A DNA stretch of 52,586 nucleotides, taken from contig JAUHYI010000026.1 of NCBI GenBank assembly GCA_030426385.1, positions 1 through 52,586 on the forward strand, written 5' to 3'. Positions within the stretch are counted from its first letter, which is position 1; each line of letters opens with the position of its first letter. Below the pieces are notes generated by a model that saw only the letters and a list, made by a program, of their open reading frames with translations, did not search any database and was not told the origin of the DNA. The stretch comes from Phycisphaerae bacterium (GTDB taxonomy: Bacteria; Planctomycetota; Phycisphaerae; Phycisphaerales; Phycisphaeraceae). A program made the translations under genes and the position numbers. Shown here piece after piece: positions 7,827-17,921 of the stretch.

Positions 7827-9680
7827 ATGAAACTAAAAGATGCTGGCGTTGTATGGACACACCCCAACGTGTGTACTCCACTTGAGCAGGTGCGCGTTGA
7901 GTTTGAATGGACTGGCCTCACCGGGCAAGAGGTCCATCTCGAAGTCTCTGATGCCAATCACAAGGTTTACCTTGAAAAAGTATTCCATTCGGAACAAAAC
8001 AAAGCCGAAACAACCATCGCTGCTGGCGGCGCACCCGGCGTACACCATATCCGTGTGTGGGCGACAGGACCAGATGGCCAGGCGTATGTGCGCCACGGCG
8101 GTTTCCGAATGCATACTGAAACCACACTGCGAACCAGTGGCGGAGAGATAGACCAATTGCTGAACATGGTCGCCGAGGCGATCAGACAAACGATCGACAC
8201 CACGCTCATCGACGGTAAACCAATCACACATTTAAAGCACGGCGATAACACCAGACAGAACCTCGCATACCCCTTGTATGCCTATGCGGGTTATCGTTAT
8301 TTCACCAGCGATATGAAGTCGGCATTCGAGGCGCTCTTTTCATATCAATACCCCGACGGTAGCCTGCCCGATCATATTTACGGCGACGATTATCCGTGCC
8401 CGATTACCACGCGCAGACTGCGTAGTTGTATGGCTGACATGGAATTCGGAGCGGTGATGACGGTTTATAAAGGCTGGGAAGCGCACGGGGATGACGCCTG
8501 GGTTGCAGGGCTTATGCCCCAAATCGAAGCGGCGATGGAACACACCATGACTGACCCGATGAAGTTCGATGTGAAACATGGCGTCGTTAAGCGGACTCAC
8601 ACACTTGATGAATGGGATATCCAATTCTCCCCAACAGGCCCTGGCGGCGATGAGGTCACGCAAAACTCCGTGTTTGTCATGATGCAGGGAGACACGTCGG
8701 GCATGTATGACGCTTGCCGAGCACTGGCAACCCTCTATACCGCGCTTAACAATGAAGACCGCGCCAACCATTGGCGGATGATGCGGGACCATATCGGCAA
8801 AATCGGCAACGATCTTTTTTGGGACGGGGTTAAATATGTTCACCATATCCATCTCGATCCTTTTGATCACGGTGATTTTGATGAATCAGAACAGCTTGCG
8901 ATGAGTAACGCGTTTGCGATCAACCGCGGTTTTGCAGATCACGAAAAATCTGTATCGATCATCAAGGAATACCTGCGGCGATGGGAAGAGACGGGCGACC
9001 GATTTCCGTGGTGGAGCTTGCAGCCAGGCTATCCTGATGAGCTTGGGTATTTCAAGGGCCAAGATAAATGGAAGCGGGGACAAGGCAATTACGCCAACGG
9101 CGGATTGTTCCCCACTGTAGGCGGCGAATTATGCCTCGGCGCATTTCGGCATGGCCTCGAAGACGTGGCCATGCGGTTGTTGCGCGATTACCACGAGGTC
9201 ATCAAACGCGATAACGGGTCGATTTTTACGTGGTACACCTTGGAAGGTGATGCTGTAATCAGCGCCCCACACAACCAGACGAACTACGATTCGTGGGGCT
9301 TATTCCCCTGGGCACAATCACTGATCGAAGGCCTTGCGGGTGTGCGGTCGGAAGGCAAGTGTTTTCAGAACGTGTCATGCAGCCCGAGATGGCCGGCAAC
9401 AGATAATGACGAAGCGTTTGTGGTCGCGCATTTCCCGGCCTCTGACTCCTACTTTTCCTATAACTATCGCTTGTCCGAAAAACAAATCGCCATGACTTTC
9501 GCTGGAACCGGGAAACAGGCACAATTCCGCTTGTTACTTCCTGATGGAAAAAATTGCACCGATGTCATGCTTGATGGGGATTCGGTGCCATACACAAACG
9601 AGAAAGTAGAGCAGTCCCGTTATATTGTTTTCGAAGCACCGATTAAAGGCGTTCGTTCGTTGACATGTCAATTTGAATAG
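7827..9680 (+). CDS. two-domain six-hairpin glycosidase-like protein (GH63/GH78-like barrel), cytoplasmic
   Basis: 617 residues, no signal peptide. Residues 1-95 form a beta-rich, Ig-like domain (VRVEFEWTGL, VHHIRVWATGPDG). From about residue 105 to 510 there is an (alpha/alpha)6-type barrel with NLAYPLYAYAGYRYF, YPDGSLPDHIYGDD, DTSGMYDACRALATLY, FPWWSLQPG and NYANGGLFPTVGGE. A small beta C-terminal domain follows. The layout resembles trehalase/GH63/GH78-type glycosidases acting on terminal sugars. Asp/Glu in the DGSLPDH and YANGG-to-GGE segments are candidate catalytic residues, but none can be fixed. It follows a 325-nt structured leader and precedes the esterase gene by about 80 bp in the same direction, so the two probably form one unit. 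Confidence 0.72.
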   Translation: MKLKDAGVVWTHPNVCTPLEQVRVEFEWTGLTGQEVHLEVSDANHKVYLEKVFHSEQNKAETTIAAGGAPGVHHIRVWATGPDGQAYVRHGGFRMHTETTLRTSGGEIDQLLNMVAEAIRQTIDTTLIDGKPITHLKHGDNTRQNLAYPLYAYAGYRYFTSDMKSAFEALFSYQYPDGSLPDHIYGDDYPCPITTRRLRSCMADMEFGAVMTVYKGWEAHGDDAWVAGLMPQIEAAMEHTMTDPMKFDVKHGVVKRTHTLDEWDIQFSPTGPGGDEVTQNSVFVMMQGDTSGMYDACRALATLYTALNNEDRANHWRMMRDHIGKIGNDLFWDGVKYVHHIHLDPFDHGDFDESEQLAMSNAFAINRGFADHEKSVSIIKEYLRRWEETGDRFPWWSLQPGYPDELGYFKGQDKWKRGQGNYANGGLFPTVGGELCLGAFRHGLEDVAMRLLRDYHEVIKRDNGSIFTWYTLEGDAVISAPHNQTNYDSWGLFPWAQSLIEGLAGVRSEGKCFQNVSCSPRWPATDNDEAFVVAHFPASDSYFSYNYRLSEKQIAMTFAGTGKQAQFRLLLPDGKNCTDVMLDGDSVPYTNEKVEQSRYIVFEAPIKGVRSLTCQFE

Positions 9681-9761
9681 CACCGCTACTGATTCAAACT
9701 ATCTACCATAAAACAAACCGAAGTTGCATACCCAACGAGACAGCATGTTAAGGATATCGTG

Positions 9762-10862
9762 ATGACCGCAGTTGATTTCAGTGACCTTTTGAACATACGC
9801 CGGGGCGGCGCTGACATGACCAGCGGTGGCGGTGATACACGAGTTGAAACTATTTCATCCATTGGCGAATGGGAATGCAAATCCAGCGCGTTGCGAGAAA
9901 TATTGCTTCAGACCATGGGGGCGCCGGGGGGGACGCCGGGGGGGGCGTCTTGTGAAGCGGCGGTCGACCTGAATGTCGAAGTGGTCGATGAGGTGGACTG
10001 TGGTCACTACATCAAACGACGATTGCGTTACAACACCGGACCGCATGAACGCATTAGCGCGTACATGCTCATCCCCTCGTCATTGGCCGAACCCTCCCCC
10101 GGCTTGCTATGCATTCACCAAACCATTGACATAGGCAAAGAACAAATCATCGGCAACGATCCTAGCCCGGAAGGCAAAGATCTGGCCATCGCGTTACATC
10201 TGGTAGAGCGCGGATTCGTCACATTCAGCCACGACCTGATCAGCGCGGGCGATCGACGTTATCCCGGGCTCGATGCGTTCGACACCGCTCCATTCTATGA
10301 ACAGTTTCCGCAGTGGTCCGTGCGTGGCAAAGATCTATATGATATTTCCCGCGCTATTGATGTGATGCAACAGATGCCTGAAATCGATTCGCAACGCATC
10401 GGAAGCATCGGACATTCCCTGGGCGGCGGCTACACCATCTATGCAATGGCGCTCGATCCCCGAATCAAAGCCGGGGTATCAAATTGCGGAATCTGGCCCG
10501 CGCGTATGGCTAAAAATCCCTTTGGTGAAGCGCGTACCGAATGGTGGACCGGCCGCCCCATGCTCCGTCCCTATTGCATGACGGGCAAACCGTTTCCTAT
10601 TGACATCCATGAAGTCATCGCGCTGGCAGCACCACGCGCAATCATGAATATTTCCGCACTCAATGATTGCCAGCATTCTATAGAAGAAGGGATATTCACC
10701 AAACCGAGTTTTGACAATATGGAAAACCATATTCGAAAGGTTTACAAAATATATGGCAGAGAGACTCGCTTCATTTGCACAACGCATTATGAAGGCCATT
10801 CCTTCAAAGAGAGTCGCCGAGAGGAAGCCTATACATTCCTCTACCATCAACTCAATACCTAA
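9762..10862 (+). CDS. dienelactone hydrolase-type alpha/beta hydrolase (acyl/acetyl esterase-like)
   Basis: About 366 residues. The nucleophile elbow GHSLGGG places Ser near residue 219. The acid is probably the Asp in ISALNDCQHS, and the His is in THYEGHSFKE, in the order of the DLH/acetyl-xylan-esterase fold. YMLIPSSLAEPSPGLLCIHQT is the typical beta entry strand. No signal peptide. Probably removes acetyl or other acyl groups from oligosaccharides. ATG at 9762 is preferred over the GTG at 9759 because AAGGA lies 8 bases before it. Residues 53-63 (GAPGGTPGGAS) are encoded by a G-run tract at 9917-9945 containing runs of 5, 7 and 8 G. It falls in the variable linker after the N-terminal helix. 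Confidence 0.84.
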   Translation: MTAVDFSDLLNIRRGGADMTSGGGDTRVETISSIGEWECKSSALREILLQTMGAPGGTPGGASCEAAVDLNVEVVDEVDCGHYIKRRLRYNTGPHERISAYMLIPSSLAEPSPGLLCIHQTIDIGKEQIIGNDPSPEGKDLAIALHLVERGFVTFSHDLISAGDRRYPGLDAFDTAPFYEQFPQWSVRGKDLYDISRAIDVMQQMPEIDSQRIGSIGHSLGGGYTIYAMALDPRIKAGVSNCGIWPARMAKNPFGEARTEWWTGRPMLRPYCMTGKPFPIDIHEVIALAAPRAIMNISALNDCQHSIEEGIFTKPSFDNMENHIRKVYKIYGRETRFICTTHYEGHSFKESRREEAYTFLYHQLNT

Positions 10863-11032
10863 TAAAGTGTATGTAAATCTGATATTGGGTTGACATGGTT
10901 GGGGTGATCAATGGGTTTTGTATCCTCCCTGTAAACCTGCAACATGCAAAAGTAGATTCATTTCTATAATTTCATTTGGTGGAACCTGACCTTGCGGCGT
11001 TTTATAAATGTCCATCGAACAGTGGTGGAGGC

Positions 11033-11053
11033 GGGGGGTGGGGGGGGGGGGGG
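11033..11053 (+). repeat. G-run tract (G6-T-G14) between convergent genes
   Basis: Six G, one T, then fourteen G, preceded by GGTGGAGGC. It lies in the 214 bp between two converging genes. It can form a G-quadruplex on the plus strand and is prone to length change. The plus-strand frame 10976-11188 that runs through it is low complexity and not a gene. Confidence 0.8.
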
Positions 11054-11076
11054 TATTCATTGAATTCATACGTGGA

Positions 11077-14000
11077 CTACTTATCAAAAATCAGTGTTCC
11101 GAAATTCGCCAAGTCTTTAAAACCGTCATTTTGTAACGGCGCCCATACAATCACTTCTGTGTTGAAGTCATCGCCTCCGGGTCGGTAGCGACAGAGGCTG
11201 ATGCGCCAAGTGTCACCTGGTTTGGGCGTGTCGATACCCAACGATGAAAACGGAATGGCCATTTCCACCATCCACGCATCACCTTCGGCCACGTACGTTG
11301 CGGAGGTCGCGTTGATCGTGTGGGGTCCTTTTTCGTTGTATTCTTCTTTCGTGTTTGCGCTGTTGATGAGGATTTGCGTATAGGTCTTGCTGTCGCGGTT
11401 GATGTCGAGCCAGACTTCCACCTCGTCGTCGTCCCATATCTGGCTGCTTTGAGTCAGCGGTTTATGACGGCTCGGCTCCTTGCAAACGAATGCGATAAAA
11501 AGGTTGTCATCGTCGTACAGCAGTTTGGTAATGGTGTTGGCTTTCGGAAGCCCTTCTCCGTTATGGAGAAAAAACTGGTCCGTGATGGCCGCGCCACGCC
11601 ACCACTCTTCATCCGAAGGCCCGTCGATGATAATCCCACCCGGGGAACGTGGCACATGGAGTGTTTTAGGTTTCATGAACGCTTCCATGATCATGCGTGG
11701 ATCGGCTACCACGCGTGGTTCGTTGGTAGCGGCATCGTTCGCAGCGAGTATCCGCATCGTCAAGCGTCGATCGGACGCAACCCAATCGCTTCCAACACTG
11801 ATCCAAACCTGACCATCCCAGCCATCCGGAGCGAACCGTTCAAGATCGATCGTAAAAGTTTGTTCTGGCGATTCGATTAACGCCTTACCCATGTCGTAAT
11901 ATTCGTCAGCTTTTTCAGCTTTGCCATAGTCCGGATAGACCGACGAGCAATCCGAATGTATCACACCCGTGGCCAAGCTCACACGCTTGGTATAACCAGC
12001 GGGGGTGTGGTAATCCACGACGATACCTGCGAACGGCCGTGTGCTTGTGTTCCATGGCGGAAGATGGAGGTCTTTTCCAAACATGTTAAAAGCATTGTAG
12101 AACGTGTTGCTTAAGGACACTTCGATCTTGCGAAGATTCGCAATTTCCAATCCTGCAAACGCCGCTCCGCGCGTTGTCGTTTCGATTTTTCGTGTCGTGC
12201 CAGCCTCAAGCAGCAACTGATCCGGATCCACGCGTGCCATCAGCGCGTCAAGGTTTGGTTGGAATGTGCCTTGCACCGTGTTCGTGGTCATGACGGCAGA
12301 CCGCAACACGCGCACGCCATCTATTTCGCGATTGACATCATTAATCTGCCGTGTACCCGGCATAATCGGCTGCCGTTTTGCGATAAGGCGTGCGTCGGCT
12401 GCCACTGGAGGAAGTGTGATCGCGATAGGCGCAGATGTCGCCAAGCGCACTTGTCCGTCGTTACCGATCGTCGCTCTTAGGGTAACGGTGTAATCTCCAT
12501 CGTTGCTGCGTGTGGTTGCAAGTGGGAGATAAAAGTTGTCTTCGCTGCGTTGCGTAACGCGCTTATAAATAACATGTCCGTTTCGTTCGATGGTTATCAG
12601 GGCTTCCTCGCTACCAGGAAGCGTCACATACACACCATCCGAAGTTACTTGCACGCTGGTGGGATTTACCTGGGTCGATTTCACCATCGTTGTTTCTTCA
12701 AAGTCCAGGTGGATGGTATGGCTCCCATGCCCGACTCTCACGACGGGATATACGTCATCACCTTCAAATACCAATTCTGTTTCAGCGGGTTGTCCATCGA
12801 CGGTTATTTCATGCATGCGATAACGAGATAAGGGAAGGAATGCAATGATTTGGGCCTCGTCCCGTTCGGATTCGACCTGAATTTCAATGGTTCCATTGTT
12901 CCAATCGGTTGTGTCTTGCAGCGATACACGCGGTTTCTGGTTGAACAGATAGTTGCCAGCCAGGTTGTTCTCCGCATAAATCGCCGCAGGCTGAGAAGTG
13001 ATGTAAAGCTGATTCAGCAACAGTGGGTCCGTGGACATATCAATCGAAATCGTATCAACGTATGGTCCGCAATAAACAAGTTTACGTTGAGTAACATGGT
13101 CGAGAATCCAGCCGGCATTGGTGTATGCTTCACGCGCCATACCCTCAGTAACAGTGCCTTTATATTCGTTAGCGTTTTCGATGGCATATTGCCACACGTA
13201 TATTTGCCCATCACGCGGCAGTGACAAACTAGTGAGATCAACTTCCACAGGGACCACACGAGATGCATCGTTGTGATCAATAAAAGAAAGCAGATAACCG
13301 ACATCACCACGACGCTGTACTGCATATGATTCAACCGCTGTTTCCTTGTCACGCTTCCAGTCCGGACTGTAGCGTGCAGGCACAGCGGCGCTGTTGCCCA
13401 TTTCATATATTGCCTGCACGAAAGCGCGTCGTTCCAGGAGCTGATCGGTGCTACTGTTTCCGACTTCCGGAATCCACCCCAGCGCCAGTACGCGGTTAAT
13501 ATAATCGCGGTCGTGCGGCGGAATGTAATACAAAGGAACAATCCGCGCATCGGGCCGTGTGGAGGAGATAAACTCTTGAATGACAGCGGCGATACCTGTA
13601 AACTGCCGCCAATAATTGGCGTCGAGTGTCGATCTCGCTTCGATATAGTTCACGTCGGCGTATGGATTCCCTCGATTATTGAAGAATACCATTTTGTCCG
13701 GACCATGCGATGCGGCGATGCGTTTGATGTCCAGCATAAACTGGAAAGATAGATCGTCACGCGTATATTCACCGGAAGACCAGTCAACGGGATTGATGGC
13801 TTTGGGATCGTCGAGATAAATAAAGTCTGTGTCGAGATAGTCCAGAACCAAATCAAACTGCGACAACAGTTCGTTGTAGCTTTCAGGTATTGACAACAAG
13901 TGAGCATAGTTGGTCATAACGCCTGGAAATGTATTAATTTTCTCGCCTTCTTTGTTTGTAATACGGAAGTATTCGGGGTGATCACGAAAAATACGCGTGT

Positions 14001-15669
14001 CTTCAGTCGTAGAAAGGACCCACATATATATTCCGACTTTGATGCGAGGCGACAACCCTTTGATGCGCTGGATCAGATCCCGAATCTCCTCCGCTTCAAT
14101 GCTACCACCGCCCCAACCACCTTCGAGGCCCTGATCGACATAGTAGTCTGCCCACGATCCGCCAAGATCAACGAGGACCATGATGTTGCCTTCATCGGTA
14201 ACTTCCAGAAGGCGTTCAAGCCGTGTGAGATCGCTTAACGTGTCTGCAATGACGTTTGAAACCCATTTGGGCGTCGGAGGAATTTCGTTGAGAGCTTCTT
14301 GAACCTCGGGCAGTTGCGAGTATTCGGCTTGTAGAAATTGTTGCCAGTCACCCTCAAAGATTGTCAGGTATTGCTCGTAGGATGTTTCATTTTTGCGAAA
14401 AAGCTTCGATGTACCCAATGAGATATCCCACCCGTCAGGTGTGTAATGCATGATATTGACGGGCTCGCAATATGAAGCAATCGCACCGGTGAACCATGGC
14501 CAAACGAAGTTATTGTCCAATCGTGTTCTGACGTGAGCGAAACTATATCCAAGGTCTGGCTGTGAAAGAACCATGCCCTTGGGTGTGTTTTGGTGTTGAG
14601 TGACCTTCCGCCACACGGAAACTTGTGGCGCAGGGATTAGGGGTCCCCCACCATCCGCGCCGCCCATGTAGTAACCACTATTACGATACGATGACTCAAA
14701 ATGCGTTTGTGCGTTGTAGGTGATGAATTGAAGTTCGTCACTTGTGGTGGAAAAGGCGATGCGATGAAACAGTTTATTGTTCCTGATCCAGTATTGTTTT
14801 TTGATGATCAGATTCGGTACGGTTTGATTGGAACAAGTGATCTCAATTCGTTGTTCGTCCGCATCAAACGTTGCGGATTTTACGACGTCTTCGTTTTCGA
14901 TTGCTGTGGTTTTTGAGCGTCGGTCTTCGACCTGGTATCGCCCGACAAGTGACAGCAGATAGGGTGTTTTAGTGCGTACGTTCCACCCGCCGGTCACTTG
15001 GCCGGTTGTTTTAGAAATTTCCCATGCTGCCTCTTGCGTGCCAATGCGCCACCCCGTGGTTGTTTCTTGCGGGAACTTCCATGAAGTGATTGTTTCTGTC
15101 ATTGCAGGTGATACACGCTGGCCGCGGGCAGTGATGGTCATGCCATCAAGAATCATATAGTGTCGCTCGTCATTAAATCCTTTTTCATAAAACTGTATGC
15201 GCGTGATAACGCCCCAACGCGCTGCTTGTGGGTTCTCCCAATGATTGATGTCCAAATCTAATTCAACCCGCGTCCAACCGCCATGCTTTACAGTAAACGA
15301 ACGATTAACCGGTCCGTCTTCTGTCCACATCTGCACGCGCAGGCCGGTGCCATAGTTTTGTTTGACGAAGAATACGAGCTTGTCTTTCGGCCCCGCACCA
15401 GTAAGGTCTAACATACAATCTAGGTCAGCACCGCTGTACTCTTTGACGCCGGGCTTCGCCTGAATGCGAAGAGCACCGCGTCCAACTTTACGCTCTTTGG
15501 TGATGGTTAAATTGGTATTTTGTGCGGGTTTCCAACCAAACGCCTCCGCATCAGAGGTCGTTTTGAACTCGGTGAGATCCTTGCCGCGCGGTGAAGTTGC
15601 GCCATGGGCAATCGTGCTGATACATAATGCAACAAGAATCGTCATGATGGATATAAAGCGGTGTGACAT
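11077..15669 (-). CDS. very large secreted glycosidase-like protein with TIM-barrel core and CBM9-like C-terminus
   Basis: About 1530 residues. The start MSHRFISIMTILVALC is chosen because AAGGG lies 6 bases before it and it opens directly into a signal peptide ending near AHGA. Residues 25-180 form a beta-sandwich of the galactose-binding-like kind (LDLDINHWENPQ, MILDGMTI). A beta-rich domain follows, then a barrel region near residues 500-750 with IMVLVDLGGSWADYY, KVGIYMWV, DFIYLDDPKAINP and FFNNRGN. These resemble the GH36/GH31-type barrel; the Asp residues in YLDD and VDLGG are candidate catalytic or binding residues. The last 190 residues (IIIDGPSDEEWW, WDDDEVEVWLDINRD, EVIVWAPLQ) match the CBM9/DOMON-like sandwich pattern. 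Exported to periplasm or surface. The glycan target is unknown. Convergent with the esterase gene. Confidence 0.75.
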   Translation of the reverse strand: MSHRFISIMTILVALCISTIAHGATSPRGKDLTEFKTTSDAEAFGWKPAQNTNLTITKERKVGRGALRIQAKPGVKEYSGADLDCMLDLTGAGPKDKLVFFVKQNYGTGLRVQMWTEDGPVNRSFTVKHGGWTRVELDLDINHWENPQAARWGVITRIQFYEKGFNDERHYMILDGMTITARGQRVSPAMTETITSWKFPQETTTGWRIGTQEAAWEISKTTGQVTGGWNVRTKTPYLLSLVGRYQVEDRRSKTTAIENEDVVKSATFDADEQRIEITCSNQTVPNLIIKKQYWIRNNKLFHRIAFSTTSDELQFITYNAQTHFESSYRNSGYYMGGADGGGPLIPAPQVSVWRKVTQHQNTPKGMVLSQPDLGYSFAHVRTRLDNNFVWPWFTGAIASYCEPVNIMHYTPDGWDISLGTSKLFRKNETSYEQYLTIFEGDWQQFLQAEYSQLPEVQEALNEIPPTPKWVSNVIADTLSDLTRLERLLEVTDEGNIMVLVDLGGSWADYYVDQGLEGGWGGGSIEAEEIRDLIQRIKGLSPRIKVGIYMWVLSTTEDTRIFRDHPEYFRITNKEGEKINTFPGVMTNYAHLLSIPESYNELLSQFDLVLDYLDTDFIYLDDPKAINPVDWSSGEYTRDDLSFQFMLDIKRIAASHGPDKMVFFNNRGNPYADVNYIEARSTLDANYWRQFTGIAAVIQEFISSTRPDARIVPLYYIPPHDRDYINRVLALGWIPEVGNSSTDQLLERRAFVQAIYEMGNSAAVPARYSPDWKRDKETAVESYAVQRRGDVGYLLSFIDHNDASRVVPVEVDLTSLSLPRDGQIYVWQYAIENANEYKGTVTEGMAREAYTNAGWILDHVTQRKLVYCGPYVDTISIDMSTDPLLLNQLYITSQPAAIYAENNLAGNYLFNQKPRVSLQDTTDWNNGTIEIQVESERDEAQIIAFLPLSRYRMHEITVDGQPAETELVFEGDDVYPVVRVGHGSHTIHLDFEETTMVKSTQVNPTSVQVTSDGVYVTLPGSEEALITIERNGHVIYKRVTQRSEDNFYLPLATTRSNDGDYTVTLRATIGNDGQVRLATSAPIAITLPPVAADARLIAKRQPIMPGTRQINDVNREIDGVRVLRSAVMTTNTVQGTFQPNLDALMARVDPDQLLLEAGTTRKIETTTRGAAFAGLEIANLRKIEVSLSNTFYNAFNMFGKDLHLPPWNTSTRPFAGIVVDYHTPAGYTKRVSLATGVIHSDCSSVYPDYGKAEKADEYYDMGKALIESPEQTFTIDLERFAPDGWDGQVWISVGSDWVASDRRLTMRILAANDAATNEPRVVADPRMIMEAFMKPKTLHVPRSPGGIIIDGPSDEEWWRGAAITDQFFLHNGEGLPKANTITKLLYDDDNLFIAFVCKEPSRHKPLTQSSQIWDDDEVEVWLDINRDSKTYTQILINSANTKEEYNEKGPHTINATSATYVAEGDAWMVEMAIPFSSLGIDTPKPGDTWRISLCRYRPGGDDFNTEVIVWAPLQNDGFKDLANFGTLIFDK

Positions 15670-16159
15670 ATAAATCCCTTCAATGGTTTTGTTATTTACA
15701 GAGACAGGTTCACTCGAGATGGACAAGAGCTCGCCGCCTCAGATGCGTTTGTTGTAAAGATAAAAATTATTAATGGATCATCGTCTAGTGTCATTAAAAA
15801 CGATGAAGTTGCCTCAACTCTATGAAGCTGCCGTGACCAATTTATGAATAGTTATGTATTGATGAGCGGATTTGATTGCGCCGTCATGGGCGCTTGATTT
15901 TGTTCCAGGACTGTGACGTCTGGATCGATCCGGCATTGGCATTAACTTGCCAATCGCCCGATTCTTGGGACTTGCTATCAATCGGAATCGATCCATTCGC
16001 TAGACATTTCCTTTGCCAACAACCTCCCGAGGAGAAGGGGACGGATGCCACCACAGGTTGCTGTCTAGAATAATTGAGGAAGCAACGATCACCCTCACCG
16101 TGATATATCTGAAGCATCACAAGCTACGATCAAGTCAAGGGCAAATTTTTACACAAACT
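15670..16159. other. 490 bp spacer upstream of the large secreted protein gene
   Basis: No gene. The promoter of the 11077-15669 gene must lie at the left end, but no clear boxes were found. A small dyad GCGCC-gtcatg-GGCGC near 15880 is followed by TTGATTTTG on the plus strand and could be a weak terminator. The remainder shows nothing recognisable. Confidence 0.5.
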
Positions 16160-17254
16160 TCAAACCAGCTTGCCAGGTGCGGCAGTCGAACCACGCACGA
16201 TCAGTGTGGGTTCCAGCAGCACGGTCTTGGTATTCTGCCCGGACGACTCGGCTTGTTCGATAATTAACTCGACAGCCAGCGTTGCGCATTCACTGAATCC
16301 GCAGTCGACGACAGTCAGCGGTGGGTTTAGCAATTCGGCGGCGTGCGCGTCGTCAATTGCCACGATACTGAAATCGTTGGGCACGTGAATTGAACGCTCG
16401 TACGTTACCTTGAGGAATTGAATCGCGTAGGTGAGTGGTGAAATAATTGCGGTAGGTTTTGAGGGCATTGCTTGAAAGTGATCCATGGCTTTGGCGACGG
16501 CCCGAGGGTGTTCATTCACACCAAATTTCGGAAGAACGCAAAGCCCAGGATTGTCGTCCAGTTGAAAATGTGCAACTGCTTGACGATACGCGTCCAGTCG
16601 CTCGCGGCAATGGACATTGATCTCGCTGTCGTCTGTATCGAAATAACCGATACGTCGATGCCCAAGCTCTACGAGATGCTCAATACCCTTGAATAGCACG
16701 AGGCGGTTGTTGCTCATCACGCATGTGCGCGGCGGCCAGATGGAGTCGCTGTTAATGACAACAATGGGAGCCAATTTAGCGAAGTAGCCGAGCAAATCCA
16801 CCCATTTATTACGTTGATTATCCGCCATCCAGATGATGCCGTCGATATTTTCGGTAGCTATCTTGACCACACTGTTTTGATCATTTTCGTTGTAGGATGA
16901 CAGGGACAGTCGAAACCCATTGTCGGATGCGGCCTGGTAGATCGTGGGGATGATGTCACGAAAAATCCAGTCCTGGGAGCCCAAGCTACCGTATAGAGAT
17001 TGGGGCGCGAGTAGCAACAAATTTTTGAGAGCGCTATCATCATGTTGATAACCCGAGGCTGCAAAGGCCGGGTTCATTCGATCGGAGCGCCGGACATGCA
17101 CATAGCCGGTGCGAAGCGCCGCGTTGATGACTGATTCACGAGTTTCTTTCTTAGCGAAGTCGGTGCTATTCAGGACGCGAGACGCGGTAGATACAGAAAC
17201 CCCTGCGATTTCAGCGACATTTTGAAGCGTTGTGGATTTGCGTTTATTCATCAT
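16160..17254 (-). CDS. LacI-family transcriptional regulator
   Basis: 364 residues. TTLQNVAEIAGVSVSTASRV at about residues 8-27 is the LacI-type helix-turn-helix, followed by the hinge helix region. The rest is a periplasmic-binding-protein-like sensor with NIDGIIWM, LVELGHRRIGYF, AIISPLTYAIQFLK and DFSIVAIDDAHAAELLNPPL, the last being the diagnostic FSIVAIDD motif of the family. It probably binds a sugar or oligosaccharide released by nearby enzymes. Its own promoter carries a TTTGCGTAT site, so self-regulation is plausible. It lies between the large secreted glycosidase-like gene and the pseudopilin/PEP-CTERM block. A second ATG follows immediately; AGGAG lies 13 bases before the first. Confidence 0.95.
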   Translation of the reverse strand: MMNKRKSTTLQNVAEIAGVSVSTASRVLNSTDFAKKETRESVINAALRTGYVHVRRSDRMNPAFAASGYQHDDSALKNLLLLAPQSLYGSLGSQDWIFRDIIPTIYQAASDNGFRLSLSSYNENDQNSVVKIATENIDGIIWMADNQRNKWVDLLGYFAKLAPIVVINSDSIWPPRTCVMSNNRLVLFKGIEHLVELGHRRIGYFDTDDSEINVHCRERLDAYRQAVAHFQLDDNPGLCVLPKFGVNEHPRAVAKAMDHFQAMPSKPTAIISPLTYAIQFLKVTYERSIHVPNDFSIVAIDDAHAAELLNPPLTVVDCGFSECATLAVELIIEQAESSGQNTKTVLLEPTLIVRGSTAAPGKLV

Positions 17255-17282
17255 GTTTGGTCAATGCTCCTGATTGGGCTGC

Positions 17283-17326
17283 AAAATATCATGTGACGGG
17301 GGTTGTGTCAAGCAATATTTGCGTAT
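17283..17326 (-). promoter_or_regulatory. LacI-gene promoter with upstream operator-like half-site
   Basis: Read on the minus strand: TTGACA (17306-17311), a 17 bp spacer, TATTTT (17283-17288), then about 28 nt to the start codon. This is a near-consensus promoter. ATACGCAAA (plus-strand TTTGCGTAT, 17318-17326) sits 6 bp upstream of the -35 box. Confidence 0.65.
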
Positions 17327-17921
17327 GGTGTGACGCTAATTTTCCTATCCTGCTATCAGGCGCGATCGACGCGTGTAACCCTGTTATTTAGGGTATACGG
17401 CCAATCAATTCTCATGTTTCAGCCCCTGCCGGCATAATATCACAGCCTATAAGCCCTGCTGTTAGGTAATCTAATATTGGCGATTTGGAAAATTTAGGCT
17501 AGTAATCGACCTGTAATTTTCTTAAAATACGCAAAATGTTTTTCCTTTCGCGTTGAAACGATTCGTGTTCGCCACTTCGACTTCATTGAGAAAGAGCCCG
17601 GCGTGGACTCTGCCCTTTAATACACGGAATGCTTGCCTGCGATGTATACATTTATGCGGCTTGGGATCGCGGACAATCATCTTATTGTTGCTAGGCGCGT
17701 ATGTACCGATGGTTAGTTTCGCTTCCGCTGCTTTTACGGTGCCATATTCTGGCACGGGAGACCCTGCAATGCCAACTGTCTTGCCACGACACTTTTTCGG
17801 AACCGGAACCCTTGGGTTTTCCGAGGTTAACCAAGCAACAGGGTTATCCGTCGCGGATTGCGACCGTGTTTTTCATATGGAAACCGATGGAGGAAACCGT
17901 TTCGCGTCCGGCCAGCATCAT
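17327..17921. other. spacer between LacI gene and pseudopilin gene
   Basis: About 600 bp. It contains ATACGCAAAA at 17527-17536, a possible operator. The frame used by the pseudopilin stays open upstream to 17553 and includes a hydrophobic stretch (TIILLLLGAYVPMVSFASAA). A protein starting there would bury the pilin signal 120 residues in, so I treat the upstream part as untranslated, though the long open frame is odd. Confidence 0.5.

Noticed and set aside
10976..11188. Plus-strand open frame through the G-run tract
   Set aside because: Gly-rich low-complexity product caused by the G tract; it overlaps the 3' end of the convergent large gene.
17553..17921. Upstream extension of the first pseudopilin frame
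   Set aside because: It would place the pilin leader 120 residues inside the protein; a textbook 10-residue basic leader starts at 17922.
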